Under the pieces are notes generated by a model that had not been told where the DNA came from, made no database searches, and was given only the letters and a program-made list of their open reading frames with translations. Position numbers and translations under genes: made by a program. Shown piece after piece: positions 53,595 through 63,487 of a DNA stretch of 64,000 bases (its first letter is position 1; every line of letters starts with the position of its first letter). The stretch comes from Holophagales bacterium (GTDB lineage: Bacteria; Acidobacteriota; Thermoanaerobaculia; UBA5066): assembly GCA_016714815.1 (NCBI GenBank), contig JADKBZ010000002.1, positions 372,001 to 436,000 on the forward strand. Reading direction: 5' to 3'.

Positions 53595-56500
53595 CTAGTC
53601 GGTGAGGGAGAGGCGCTTGAGCTCGTAGAGCAGCGATTGCCGGGACAGCCCGAGAAGCTCCGCCGCTCGCGTCCGGTTTCCGCCGGTCTCCGCGAGCGTC
53701 TCGAGGATGACCCTCCTCTTCGCCTCGTCGACCGCTTCCCGGTACCGGCCGCGTCCCTCCGCCGCTGGCGTCGGGGCGGCACGAAGGGCCGGAGGAAGGT
53801 GGCCCCGCTCCACCCGGCCTCCCGGCCCGGCCATCGCCCTCGCCAGCTCGACTGCCGACAGGAGCTCGCGGACGTTCCCGGGCCAGCGCCAGGACAGGAG
53901 CGCGGCCCGCGCCTCCGGCGCGACCGGCGTGCCGGCGAACGCCCGGTCGAGGAGGACGCGCAGGTCCCTCGGCCTCTCCCGAAGCGGCGGAAGGGTGACC
54001 GTGATCCCGGCGATTCGATAGAGGAGGTCCTCCCGGAAGCGGCCCTCCCCGACGAGGCGCGCTAGGTCGCGGTGCGTGGCGGCGACGAGGCGCAGGTCGA
54101 CCGCCCGGGTCCGCGTCTCGCCGAGGCGCCGGACCTCCCGCTCCTGCAGGACGCGCAGGAGCTTGGCCTGGATCTGCTGGGACAGGTCCCCGATCTCGTC
54201 CAGGAAGAGCGTTCCACCCGAGGAGGCCTCCACGACGCCCGGCCGGTCGCGTTCGGCCCCCGTGAAAGCGCCCCGCACCGCCCCGAAGAGCTCCGCCTCG
54301 GCGAGGTTCTCGGGAAGGGCCGCGACGTTCACGGCGACGAACGGGCCGGCCCGCCTCGAGGCGCGATGGACCTCCCGCGCGACGAGCTCCTTCCCCGTGC
54401 CGCTCTCCCCGAGAACGAGGACGGAGATCCGGTGGGGCGCGACCCGGCGAACGGTGTCGAAGACCTCCCGCGTGGCGGCGTCCTCCGTCACGAGCGTGGC
54501 GGACGGAGTCCCGACGTCTCCCCCGTCGGCGCGGGGCGCGGACGCCAGAGGCGCCTGGAACCACGCCGCGGCCCCGTCGAGCCCCGCCCGCCGCGCCGCC
54601 CTGAGGCCCAGCTGCCGCAGAGGGGCCGACTCCTCCGACGCGAAGAAGGACGGAAAGCGGCCGTGCCACTCGAGGAGGCGCGTGGCGACCTCGAGAGGCC
54701 CCTCCGGCCGGTCGAGGCTCCCCGCGAGCGCCAGCCGGGCGGCCGGCTGGGGCGCGAGCCCTCTCGCGAGCCGCTCCTCGGCTTCGAAGAGGAGGCGGTC
54801 CGGAGCATCGAGCTTCGGCGGCGCGGGCGCGGTGCGGTCCAGGTCGCGCCGGGCGGAGGCCACGAGCCGAACCCGGAGCGGCTCGACGCCGCTGCGTGCG
54901 TCCGGACGCGGCTCGGCCTCCCTCGAGCCTCGCGAGGGCCTCGGCGGCGGAGCCCCCCGCGAGAAGGCGGGCCCCCTCGAGAACGAGGATCTCGCGGAGC
55001 GCGGGGTGCTCCGCACATTCTCCGAAGCGCGACCGGGCCTCCTCGAACGCCTCGGCGCCGTCGGCGTCGTCGCCGTCGGCCAGGGCGAGGCGCTGCCGCA
55101 GGGGAATCGAGAAGAGGAGCTGGAACGCCCTCCCCGGCTGCCGGTCGTGCGCGAGAACGGTCTTCAGGTCGCCCTGCGCGGATCGCGCATCGCTTCTGCG
55201 GAGCGCGAGAGCGGCCCGCTGCCCGAGCGCGGTGAGATAGCGGTCCACTTCTCCGAGCGATGAGAAGAGCGCGAGAGCCTCCGCCAGCGCCGACTCGGCC
55301 TCCGCCAGCGCGCCGTCCTCGGCGGCGGCCACGGAAAGGTCGAAGAGCGCGTCGGCTTTTCTCGAAGGGGTGCGGGCCTCGTCGCGCGCGGCACGGAAAA
55401 ACGCCCGCGCCTCGCGGGGGCGCCCGACTCCGAGCGCGAGATAGCCCGCGGTGAAGCCCGACGTCGACGGGAACGAGATCGTCGGAGGATCCCGCGAGGG
55501 CGGCCGCCACGGCTTTCAGCTCCGCCTCGGCGGCGACGAACTCCTGCCTTCGTTCGTGAAGCTCGGCACGCAGGAGGTGGACCCGAACGGAGCCAGGTCC
55601 CTCTCCCGCCTCGATCCCGTCGAGGAGCTCCGCGGCTTCCGATTCCCGCCGAAGGCGCAGGAGGAGACCGGCCCGCGCAAGGAGCCCGTCCGGGCCCGCG
55701 TTCCGGGGGAGGAGGGCCAGGGCCCTCTCTCCGTCGCCCAGGCGGGCCAGGAGCCGCGCAGCCCCCTCGCGCCTCTCGAGCGGTTCCGCCAGGGCCCTCG
55801 GCGCATCGATGCGGGCCGCCGATGCCCGCGCGTCCTCCATCCTTCCCGCCGCAGCGTGGACCTCGGCGGCGAGGAGCGGCTCTCCGAGATCCGGAGCCGC
55901 CGCGGGGGCCCGCGCGAGGAGGGCGGCGACCTCCTCCGCACGGCCCGAGCGGACCGCTTCGCCGAGGCGGAGGCGCGCCTCTTCGACGTCGGACTCCCTC
56001 GGCCCGGGCGGAGAGGCGTGCGAGGAGGAGGCGAAAAGGTCCCGCTCCCGAGGCTTCGAGGCGCGCCAGGCCCGCGGCCCGCTCCGCCCTCGTGACGTCC
56101 GATTCGAGCCGGCGCCGCTCTGCCTCGCGGGCGAAGCGCCAGCTCCCGCGCGCCGAGCGGAGCAGCACCCCGTCGTCACAGGCCTCCTCGAGGACCTCCG
56201 CGGCCCTCTCGGGCGAGACGCCTCCGACGGCGGCCGCCTCGGCGAGAGAAAAACCGTCCCCGAGGAGGGCCGCCGCCCGGAGCACGATGTCGACGGGCGC
56301 CGTCGGCCGGCGCGAAGCCCCCTTCCGGGGCCCCGCGAGAAACGAACGGGCCCGCTGCCTCGCCGCGCCCAGAAGGCGGGCCGGATCACCGGCCGCCTCC
56401 GAGGCCAGCTCTTCCCAGAAACGCGATAGCACCGGCGGCGAAGAGAACGGGAGGAGGACGAGTCCCGAGATTTCCTCGCGCCCGAGGCGCGGCACGAGCA

Positions 56501-57548
56501 GCGCCACGCTCTGCCAGGGGGCCGGAGCTTCCGAGCGGGTCTCGACCCTCGTGACCTCGCCGGCGAATCGGGGAAGCTCCTCCCAGGCGCGGCGGGACCG
56601 CGGATCCCACCGGTCGAGGTCGCGCGCGAGCAGGGCGAGAGGAGGGCCCGACTGCCGGGCGGGCGATTCCCCGCGGGCCAGGGAGTGGAGAGCCTCCGCA
56701 CGCGGGTCCGCTCCGAGCGCTTCGGCCAGCTCGCGGAGCGGGGCGCCGTCCTCCACCGACACCGGCGGTCCGGCCTCGGCGAACGCCGTCTCCCCCGGCG
56801 CACGCCGGACCGCTCCCCTGGCCACCCACTCGGCGACGGCCCCGATGGCGACCAGCCTTTCGCCGCCCGCCGACGCGAGCTCGCGCGGGACGGCGATCCC
56901 GAGGAGGTCGAGAGCCACCCTCTCGCCCGGCTCTCCCGTCCGGGCCAGATCGAGGAGCAGCGCGTCCGACGGGCGCGCGCCGTCCGCCGCCCGAAGGACT
57001 GCGGCGACGGCGTCGGCCGAGCGCGGCGGCAGGCCGTCGCCCAGCGCCTCCTCCAGACTTCGCCTGGCCTCGCCGGAGCGTCCGGAGACCACTTCTCTTC
57101 CTGCGAGGCGGAGCGCGGTCACCCCCAGGACGACCGGAGCCGGTATCGCTCTCCAGGCCGGAACGGGCGGCGACGCGAGCCACGGGACCTCGCGGCTCCC
57201 GGGCCTGAGACCGAGCTCCTTCACCCCCTCGGCGGAAAGTCCCAGCCCGTGGGCTCCGAGAAAGGAGAGGAGGCCCGCGAGCCGGACGAGATATCCGGCG
57301 TGCTCGGAGTCGGAGAGGTCCTCCGCCAGGCGCCGCGGGACCGGGACCGGACCGAGCACCCAGGCCCCGCCTTCCCGGCGGCCCCAGGCGAAGGCGGGCA
57401 GAGACGCGTGGAGAAAGCGCGCGACCTCCGCGGCGCCCGCGTGGACGTCGGGCCCGGGAATCACCCACTCCAGCCTCTGCGCGGCCAACCGCTCCGCCCG
57501 CCGTCTCTCTCCCACGCACTCTCCGGAAAGTCGCCGGAATCTTCGCAC
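53595..57548 (-). CDS. Very large sigma-54-dependent regulator with helical repeat region, three frameshifts
   Basis: The C-terminal 380 residues are a clear bacterial enhancer-binding protein: Walker A GESGTGKE, GAFTGA loop for sigma-54 contact, LFLDEIGDL, WPGNVREL, and a Fis-type helix-turn-helix ending (GGNRTRAAELLGLSRQSLLYELKRL). Upstream, the N-terminal 240 residues may be a decayed kinase fold (GLLSFLGAHGLGLSAEGVKELGLRPG). A STAND-like winged-helix region follows (LLGDGFSLAEAAAVGGVSPERAAEVLEEA), then TPR-like helical repeats. The frame shifts by +1 near 56.0, 55.47 and 54.94 kb; the three shifts cancel. With them corrected the chain is about 1316 aa. Start (GTG) uncertain. The regulated genes are unknown. 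Confidence 0.75.
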
Positions 57549-57586
57549 GGTCGCGGGCGCGGACCGAGCATCCCGGGGGGGTCACC

Positions 57587-58845
57587 TCACCGGTGAACGA
57601 CGAGCGCCGTCCAGTCGTCCCAGAAGCGGGGATACGACTTCGAGACGACCTCGGGCGTGTCGAGCGTGCAGCCCCCCGGAAGCGCGAGTGCGAGAACGGC
57701 CGCCGCCATCGCCACCCTGTGGTCGTCCGCCGCGGCGAAGTCGGCGCGGCGGGGGCCTCCCGCCGGTCCCTCGATCACGAGGGACGGGTCGCCGGAGGAG
57801 CCCTCCGTCCGGGCCACCGCCCCCGAACGTTCGAGCAGGTCGAGCGCGGCCCGGAGGCGGTCCGACTCCTTTTCCCTGAGTCTGGCCACGCCGCGAAGAC
57901 GGGACGTCCCACGCGCGAAGGCCAGGAGCGCCGCCAGCGGCAGCGCCGCGTCGGGCGCCGGGTCGACGTCCGCGTCGACGGCGTCCACCCCTCCGGAGCC
58001 TCCGCCTTCCACGACGAGAACGGAGTCTTCGCCTCTCCCCTCCCACCGGAGGCCGCCCCCGCCCTCGACCGCCCAGCGACGGAAGACCGCGTCCGGCTGG
58101 GACGATTCCGGATCGAGACCTTCGAGCCGTACGGATCCTCCGGAGAGGAGGGCGCCGGCGATCGGAAAGCAGGCCGCCGAGTCGTCCCCGGGGACGACGA
58201 AGCGAGCCGGGCGGTATTCCCCCCCGGGGGCGAAGGCCGCCAGGACCTGTCGCGTCAGCTCGACGTAGGCCCCCGAGACCGGGTGGCCCTCGGTCCGGAC
58301 GGAGAGGCCGCCCGCGACGACGGGCGAAGCGAGAAGGAGCGCCGAGACGAACTGCGACGAGACGTCGGCACGGATCGGGATCTCCCCTCCCGTGAGGGTC
58401 CCCCCTCGATTCGCAGAGGCAGGAAGCCCTCCGCGCCGAGAGCCTCGATCCGGGCGCCGCGGGCCCGCAGCGCCTCGACGAGCGGGCCCATCGGCCTCTC
58501 CCTCATCCTCGCGTTGCCGTCGAGGACGAAACGGCCAGGCAGGGCGGGGAGGAGAGCGAGGAGGAAACGTGCCGGGGTCCCCGCCGGCCCGATGTCGAGG
58601 ACCACTTCTTCCCGGTCCGATCCCCGGAGCGGCCCGGTGACCTCCCAGACGTCCCGTCCCCGGGAGATCGCCGCCCCCAGCCGGACGAGAGCCGCCGCCA
58701 GGACGCGCGTGTCGTCCGACTCGAGGGGCGCGACGATCTCGCTCCGTCCTTCTGCGAGCGCGGCCGCCACGAGGGCACGGTTCGTGACGCTCTTGGACCC
58801 GGGAACCCGGATCGTCCCTTCGAGGCGCCCGTGCGGGAGCCTCAC
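57587..58845 (-). CDS. aroA: 3-phosphoshikimate 1-carboxyvinyltransferase (EPSP synthase), frameshifted
   Basis: AroA joins PEP to shikimate-3-phosphate, the sixth shikimate step. The first part has the PEP/S3P-binding VPGSKSVTNRALVAAALAEG and GPAGTPARFLLALL with RERPMGPLVEALRARGA. After PLRIEGG the frame changes. The second part has GGEIPIRADVSSQFVSALLLA, FVVPGDDSAACFPIAGALL, RGVARLREKESDRL and AADDHRVAMAAAV, all conserved. One missing base in the six-base run at 58400-58405 accounts for the break; restored, the protein is 419 aa, the normal length. The GTG start overlaps the lpxH-like stop (GTGA). Likely a sequence error, as aroA is a core gene. Confidence 0.9.
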
Positions 58846-59624
58846 GCCGGCTCTCCGCGGCGGACCGCCCTCGAGGCGCTCTTTTCCTCCACGAGCCGGA
58901 ACACGCCGTCGGGGCCGATCTCGGCGTGCCGGCGCTCCTCGAGCCAGGCAGGGAGAATCCGGGTCACCCCGCCCTCGGCGGCGTAGAGCTTCTCCACGTG
59001 GAAGTGCCCCACGAGAAGCGCGTCGTAGCCCGCCGCGCGGGCTCGCACCCCCTCCTGCCGGAGCTCCGCCTCGGGAAGGACACGCTTGTGCCGGAAGTTC
59101 GTCCGGTAGAGGCGCGCCTCGGTCTTCACGACGATCCGGCGGGCGATCGGCCCCGGGATCACGCCGAGCGCCACGAGGGAGAGGGGGTTCTTGGAGAGAC
59201 GCCGCCAGAATCGGTACGGGAGGTCGCGGGTGTTGACCCGGTCGCCGTGGACGAAGGCATACCTTTGCCCTCCGACCAGGAGGCCGTCCGTGTCGCCGTA
59301 CGCGGCGAACGCCCTCGCCCAGCGCGTCCCCCTAAGGAAGAAGTCGCGATTCCCCTCGACGTACCGGAGCTCGACGCCGCGCCGGGCCAGGTCGTCCCAT
59401 CCCGCCAGAACCCTCCGGACGAGGGGCGTCTCGAGCTTGGCGCTCCCGATGAAGTAATGAAAGATGTCTCCGAGGAGAACGACCGTCCCGAACCCCCGGG
59501 CGGCCACGTCGTCGAGAGCGGCCAGAAAGTCTTCCCCGTCCCCCTCGGCCTGACCGAGATGGGCATCGGCGAAGACCGCCACTCCCCCCTCGGCGACCGG
59601 GTGCGGCTGCGGAAAAGGGATCAT
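58842..59624 (-). CDS. lpxH: LpxH-like UDP-2,3-diacylglucosamine diphosphatase
   Basis: Calcineurin-like metallophosphoesterase of 260 aa. The metal-binding motifs are in order: FADAHLG (D-x-H), VVLLGDIFHYF (GD), VEGNRDFFL (GNRD in place of GNHD), FVHGDRVN and LVGHFHVEKL (GHxH). The GNRD variant and overall layout fit LpxH, which cleaves UDP-diacylglucosamine to lipid X in lipid A synthesis, completing the steps begun by lpxA and lpxD elsewhere in the window. The ATG (MIPFPQPHPVAEGG) is 7 nt after a TAGAAT box. A different phosphoesterase role cannot be excluded. Confidence 0.82.
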   Translation of the reverse strand: MIPFPQPHPVAEGGVAVFADAHLGQAEGDGEDFLAALDDVAARGFGTVVLLGDIFHYFIGSAKLETPLVRRVLAGWDDLARRGVELRYVEGNRDFFLRGTRWARAFAAYGDTDGLLVGGQRYAFVHGDRVNTRDLPYRFWRRLSKNPLSLVALGVIPGPIARRIVVKTEARLYRTNFRHKRVLPEAELRQEGVRARAAGYDALLVGHFHVEKLYAAEGGVTRILPAWLEERRHAEIGPDGVFRLVEEKSASRAVRRGEPA

Positions 59625-59631
59625 CGGTGGG

Positions 59632-59637
59632 ATTCTA
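59632..59637 (-). promoter_or_regulatory. Leaderless-type -10 box of the lpxH-aroA operon
   Basis: Minus-strand TAGAAT ends 7 nt before the ATG. No ribosome binding site lies between and no clear -35 is seen. Confidence 0.4.
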
Positions 59638-59722
59638 TCGACCCCGATCACTCCTCTCCGACCGGCCGTTGACGGCCCTCACGCCCCGGGCGGATCCCCG
59701 GTGATAGGTTCCCGTTTCTTCG

Positions 59723-62700
59723 ATGCGTATCTTCAGCGCCCTGGGCGCCCTCCTCGCGGCCGCGGCCCTGGCCGAGGCCTCCCTTCCGGCGCAGGCCGCG
59801 ACGGCGAAGGTCCACGTCGGGAGCGGGGTCCGTGAGGAGCTGGCGGCGAGTGGACGGGTCCGGGTCCTCATCTCGCGAGAGGAGACCGGGCCCGGCTCCG
59901 GGGCGCCTCCGGCAGGCTTCGAGGTCGTCCGGTCCCTCTCGAAGGGCCGGATTCTCTCGGGCTGGCTCTCGCAGCCCGGACTCTCGGGGCTCGAAGGCGA
60001 CGGCAGAACCGGTGCGGTCGTCCTCGACCGGGTCGTCCGTCCCGCGAGCCAGGTCGGTACGGCCCAGATCGGCGCCGACCGGCTCCTCGCGGCCGGGTCA
60101 CGGGAGCCGGACGGACGATCGCCATCGTCGACACGGGAATCGACGTCTATCACCCCGACTTCGGCGGAGGCGCGTCCGGTGGGAACCGGATCCTGGGCGG
60201 ATGGAACTTCGCGGACGGAAACGCCGACATCTACGACTGCGAGGGGCACGGGACCTCCGTCGCCGGGGTCGCGGCCGGAGTCCAGGGAATCGCGCCGCAG
60301 GCCTCGATCGTCGCCCTGAAAGTTTTCGGAGCCCGGGATGGCTGCCTGGGAGCCCTCTCCTCCGACGTCCTGGCGGCCGTCGACTGGGCGCTCGAACGCC
60401 GCGAGGAGCTCGGGATCGAAGTCCTGAACCTCAGCCTGGCCGACGACCGCGTTCGAAGCGGGTTCTGCGACGCCGAAGACCCCGTCTCCTCCCGGCTCTT
60501 CGCCCGTGCCCGGGCCGAAGGCCTCGCCGTCGTGGCCGCCTCCGGCAACTCCGGCCAGGCCACCAGCCTCTCCTGGCCCGCCTGCCACGCCGACATCCTC
60601 AGCGTCGGGATGGTCTATTCGGCCGGACAGGGACCGACCTCCTGGGACGGCGCCGCGGGGTGCAGCGACCTCGTCACGGGACCCGACGTCATTCCCTGCA
60701 TCAGCAACGGGGGGCCGGCGCTCTCCATCCTCGCGCCCGGCGTCCGGTGGGTCACGCCGACGGCGGGGGGCGGCCGGCGCACGACCTTCTCCGGAACGTC
60801 GGCAGCCGCACCGGCCGCCGCCGCGTCGATCCTCCTCTCGCGACAGGTCGCGGCCCACTTCGACCCCTCCCTCTCCGCCGACTTCCTTCGGCTCACGGGC
60901 GTTCCGGTGACCAGCAGCCGGACCGGTGCGACGACCCCCCGCGTCGACGTCGGCGCCGCCTACGTCTCCGCGTCCCCCTTCACCGGTCCCTGCGAGCACG
61001 ACCCGGCGTCCGGGGCGGCGCGTGGAGCCCTCGTCTGCCGCACCACGATCACGGCCCTCGTCGGCAAGGTCTCTTCCCTCGCCGTCGCACTCTCGCTCGA
61101 ACGTCCCCGTCTCGATGGCCTGACGGCCCTTCTCACCGGCCCCGACGGGACGACCGTTCGCCTTCTCGACGGCCCCGCCCTGGAAGGAACGGTCTTCCGC
61201 GAGGTCGTCGGCAGGACCGTCGAAAGCGACGAGCCGCTGTCCCTCTTCGCGGGCCGGCCCGCCGCCGGAACGTGGACCCTGCGCATCGAGGACGGGCCCG
61301 ATCCGGCCGCAGGCAGGCTGACGAGCTGGGCCCTCGTCATCGAGCCGGAGGCCCCCCTCGTCACGACTCCTTCCGAGCCCCCCGCGCGACTCCTCCCGAC
61401 GATCACCCGCAACGCGGGCCTCTTCGGCTCCTTCTTCACGACGGACATCGTCCTTTTCAATCCCGACGATCGCGCCGCGGCGAACGTGTCCCTGTCGTTC
61501 CTCCCTTCCGGCCGGTCCCACGACGTCGCGGCCACCGTGAGGCTCTCCCTGCCGCCGCTCTCCACCCGAGCCCTCGACGACGTCGTCGGCAACGCGTTCC
61601 GCACCACGGGATTCGGCCCGGTTCACGTGACGGCGCCGCAGAACGTCGTCGTGGCGAGCCGGACCGACACGACGTCGGCGGGCGGCGGCTCCTACGGACT
61701 CCTCGTCCCCGACGTCGGCCCCGAGGGCGCGATCGGCCGGCTCGATCTTTCGGCGTGGCTGGCCCCCGTCTTCCGTCCGGGGAGCTCGCGGGTGAACGTC
61801 GGTTTCGTCGAGGTGAGCGGCGCCGCGGCCTCCGTCGAGCTTCTCGTCCGGGACGGTAGCGGCGCCGTCAAGGGCCGAGTCGCCGTCGACCTCGTTCCGT
61901 TCGAGAGCCGGCAGGTCAACGACGTTCACCGGTCGGCCAGCGTGGCGCCGACCTCGGGCGACCTCTTCGAGATCCGAGTCCTCTCGGGCGACGGTCGCGT
62001 CGTCGCGTGGGAAACCGCAATCGACAACGGCTCCAACGACGGGTTCCTCGACACGGCGTCCCGTCTCCGCCGGGACGCCTACCTCCCGGCGGCAGCCCGC
62101 GCTCCCGGGAGGTTCGGGTCGTTCTTCCGCACCGATCTCAAGCTCGCCAATCCGTGGTCTGCTCCGGTCAACGTCCGGGTCTCCTACTACCCCTCGAAAG
62201 GGGACGGCCCCCTCCAGCTGATCCTGAGCCTCGGGGCCTGGGAAACACGCCTCTTCGAGGACGCCCTTTCCAGCATCCTCGGACTACCCGAGGACTCCGC
62301 CGGGGCCCTGAGGCTCACCGTCCTCGGAAACTCCCCCGGAATCGTCGCCTCGAGCCGCACCTACGCCGAGGAGGGCTCGAAGAGCTACGGACTCGCCATC
62401 GGCGTTCTGGAGAACGCGGAAGCCGTGGCGGGCGAGCGGATCGCCCTGACGTTTCTCTCCTCCTCTGCCAGTACGCGGACGAACCTCGGGTTCCTCGAGA
62501 CGTTCGGCATCGCGACGCGCGTGAGTGTGACCCTTCTCGACGTCTCGGGCGAGACGCTCGCGGTACGCGAGCTCCTCCTGGACCGCTACGAGGCCGTCCA
62601 GTGGAACGACGTCTTCGCCGAGATGGGCGCCTCCCCGAAGGAGAGGGCCTCGGCTCTCGTCGACATCCTGGACGGCGGCGCCGTGATCGCGCACGCGATC

Positions 62701-62787
62701 CGCGTCGACAACCGGACGAACGACGCGAGCTTCCTCCCCGGCAGGGTCCTCAGAACCCTCCCCCGGGTCCCGCTCGACGCCCGCTGA
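59723..62787 (+). CDS. Secreted subtilisin-like serine protease (S8), frameshifted
   Basis: A signal peptide (1-25, cut after QAA) and a propeptide (to about 125) are in the first frame. The S8 catalytic domain continues in another frame: Asp in IAIVDTGID, His in GHGTSVAGVAAG, oxyanion Asn in AASGNSGQ, Ser in FSGTSAAAP. A P-domain-like beta-sandwich follows (GTWTLRIEDGPDP). Two copies of a roughly 220-residue module then begin LLPTITRNAGLFGSFFTTDIVLFNP and LPAAARAPGRFGSFFRTDLKLANP. One missing base near 60098-60104 (GCCGGG for GCCCGGG) rejoins the frames, giving 1021 aa. The repeated module is probably a surface or substrate-binding unit. Confidence 0.85.
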
Positions 62788-63442
62788 CGAGCTCGAACCC
62801 GTGGAGGTACCCCTCGCCCGCGTCCTCGACGCGGACGTCGAGGAGCCCCGCCCGCGAAAAGAGCGCCGCCACCTCCGCCCCGTCGCACGGCGCCACGACT
62901 GCGCCCCGCGTGAAGCCGAGGACGGCCACGGCGAGCCGCTCCTGGATCCGGTCGACGGCCCTCTTCCACCGTGGCCCTCCGCCGCTCGTCAGGGCGACGA
63001 GGCTCCCGCCAGGAGAGAGGCGCGAGACCATCTCTCCCGTGAGAACGGCGCGCTCGGAAGGAGGGACGAGGTAGAGGACGTCGACGATCGCCACCTGGTC
63101 GAACCCGCGCTCCTCGACTTCCTCGACCCCCACGGCGCGGAAGGCGCGCCGCGGCGTCTCCCCGAGCCACGCCCTGGCCCGGCCCACCTTGCGCCCGTCC
63201 GGATCGACCCCGAGGTAGTGGCCGGAGTAACCGCTCCGGTCGAGGAGGTGGGCGAGGAGCCCCGGCCCGCAGCCGACGTCGAGGAGAGACGTCCCGTCGA
63301 TCCGGAGTGCGGCCACGACGCGCGCCCACGGCGCGCTCGACAGTCGCCCCGCCAGGTGCGCGCGTTCGGCCCGCGTGAGGACCTTCGCCGCCCGGAAGAG
63401 CTCGAACGCCCCCGGAATCCCGGCCGTCTGATTCCCGCTCAT
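62750..63442 (-). CDS. Class I SAM-dependent methyltransferase
   Basis: The 230-aa protein has the SAM-binding glycine motif LLDVGCGPGLLAHLL, the acidic ribose-binding residue in YLGVDPDGRKV, and the post-I and motif II region VAIVDVLYLVPPSERAVL. No substrate-specific feature is visible. Its last 38 nt overlap the 3' end of the protease gene tail to tail. It diverges from the glycosyltransferase gene, so a role in lipid or glycan modification is possible but unproven. Confidence 0.88.
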   Translation of the reverse strand: MSGNQTAGIPGAFELFRAAKVLTRAERAHLAGRLSSAPWARVVAALRIDGTSLLDVGCGPGLLAHLLDRSGYSGHYLGVDPDGRKVGRARAWLGETPRRAFRAVGVEEVEERGFDQVAIVDVLYLVPPSERAVLTGEMVSRLSPGGSLVALTSGGGPRWKRAVDRIQERLAVAVLGFTRGAVVAPCDGAEVAALFSRAGLLDVRVEDAGEGYLHGFELVSGRRAGPGGGF

Positions 63443-63449
63443 CCCGCGT

Positions 63450-63455
63450 AGAGTA
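63450..63455 (-). promoter_or_regulatory. Leaderless-type -10 box of the methyltransferase gene
   Basis: Minus-strand TACTCT ends 7 nt before the ATG; weak match (TANNNT) and no -35. Confidence 0.3.
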
Positions 63456-63487
63456 ATCTCCGCCGTCGTGTTGCGAGGGGTTCCGAG

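Noticed and set aside
54488..56803. Treating the middle frames of the sigma-54 gene as separate genes
   Set aside because: Each frame holds only part of a continuous helical region, with no start site or ribosome binding site at the junctions; one broken gene explains them better.
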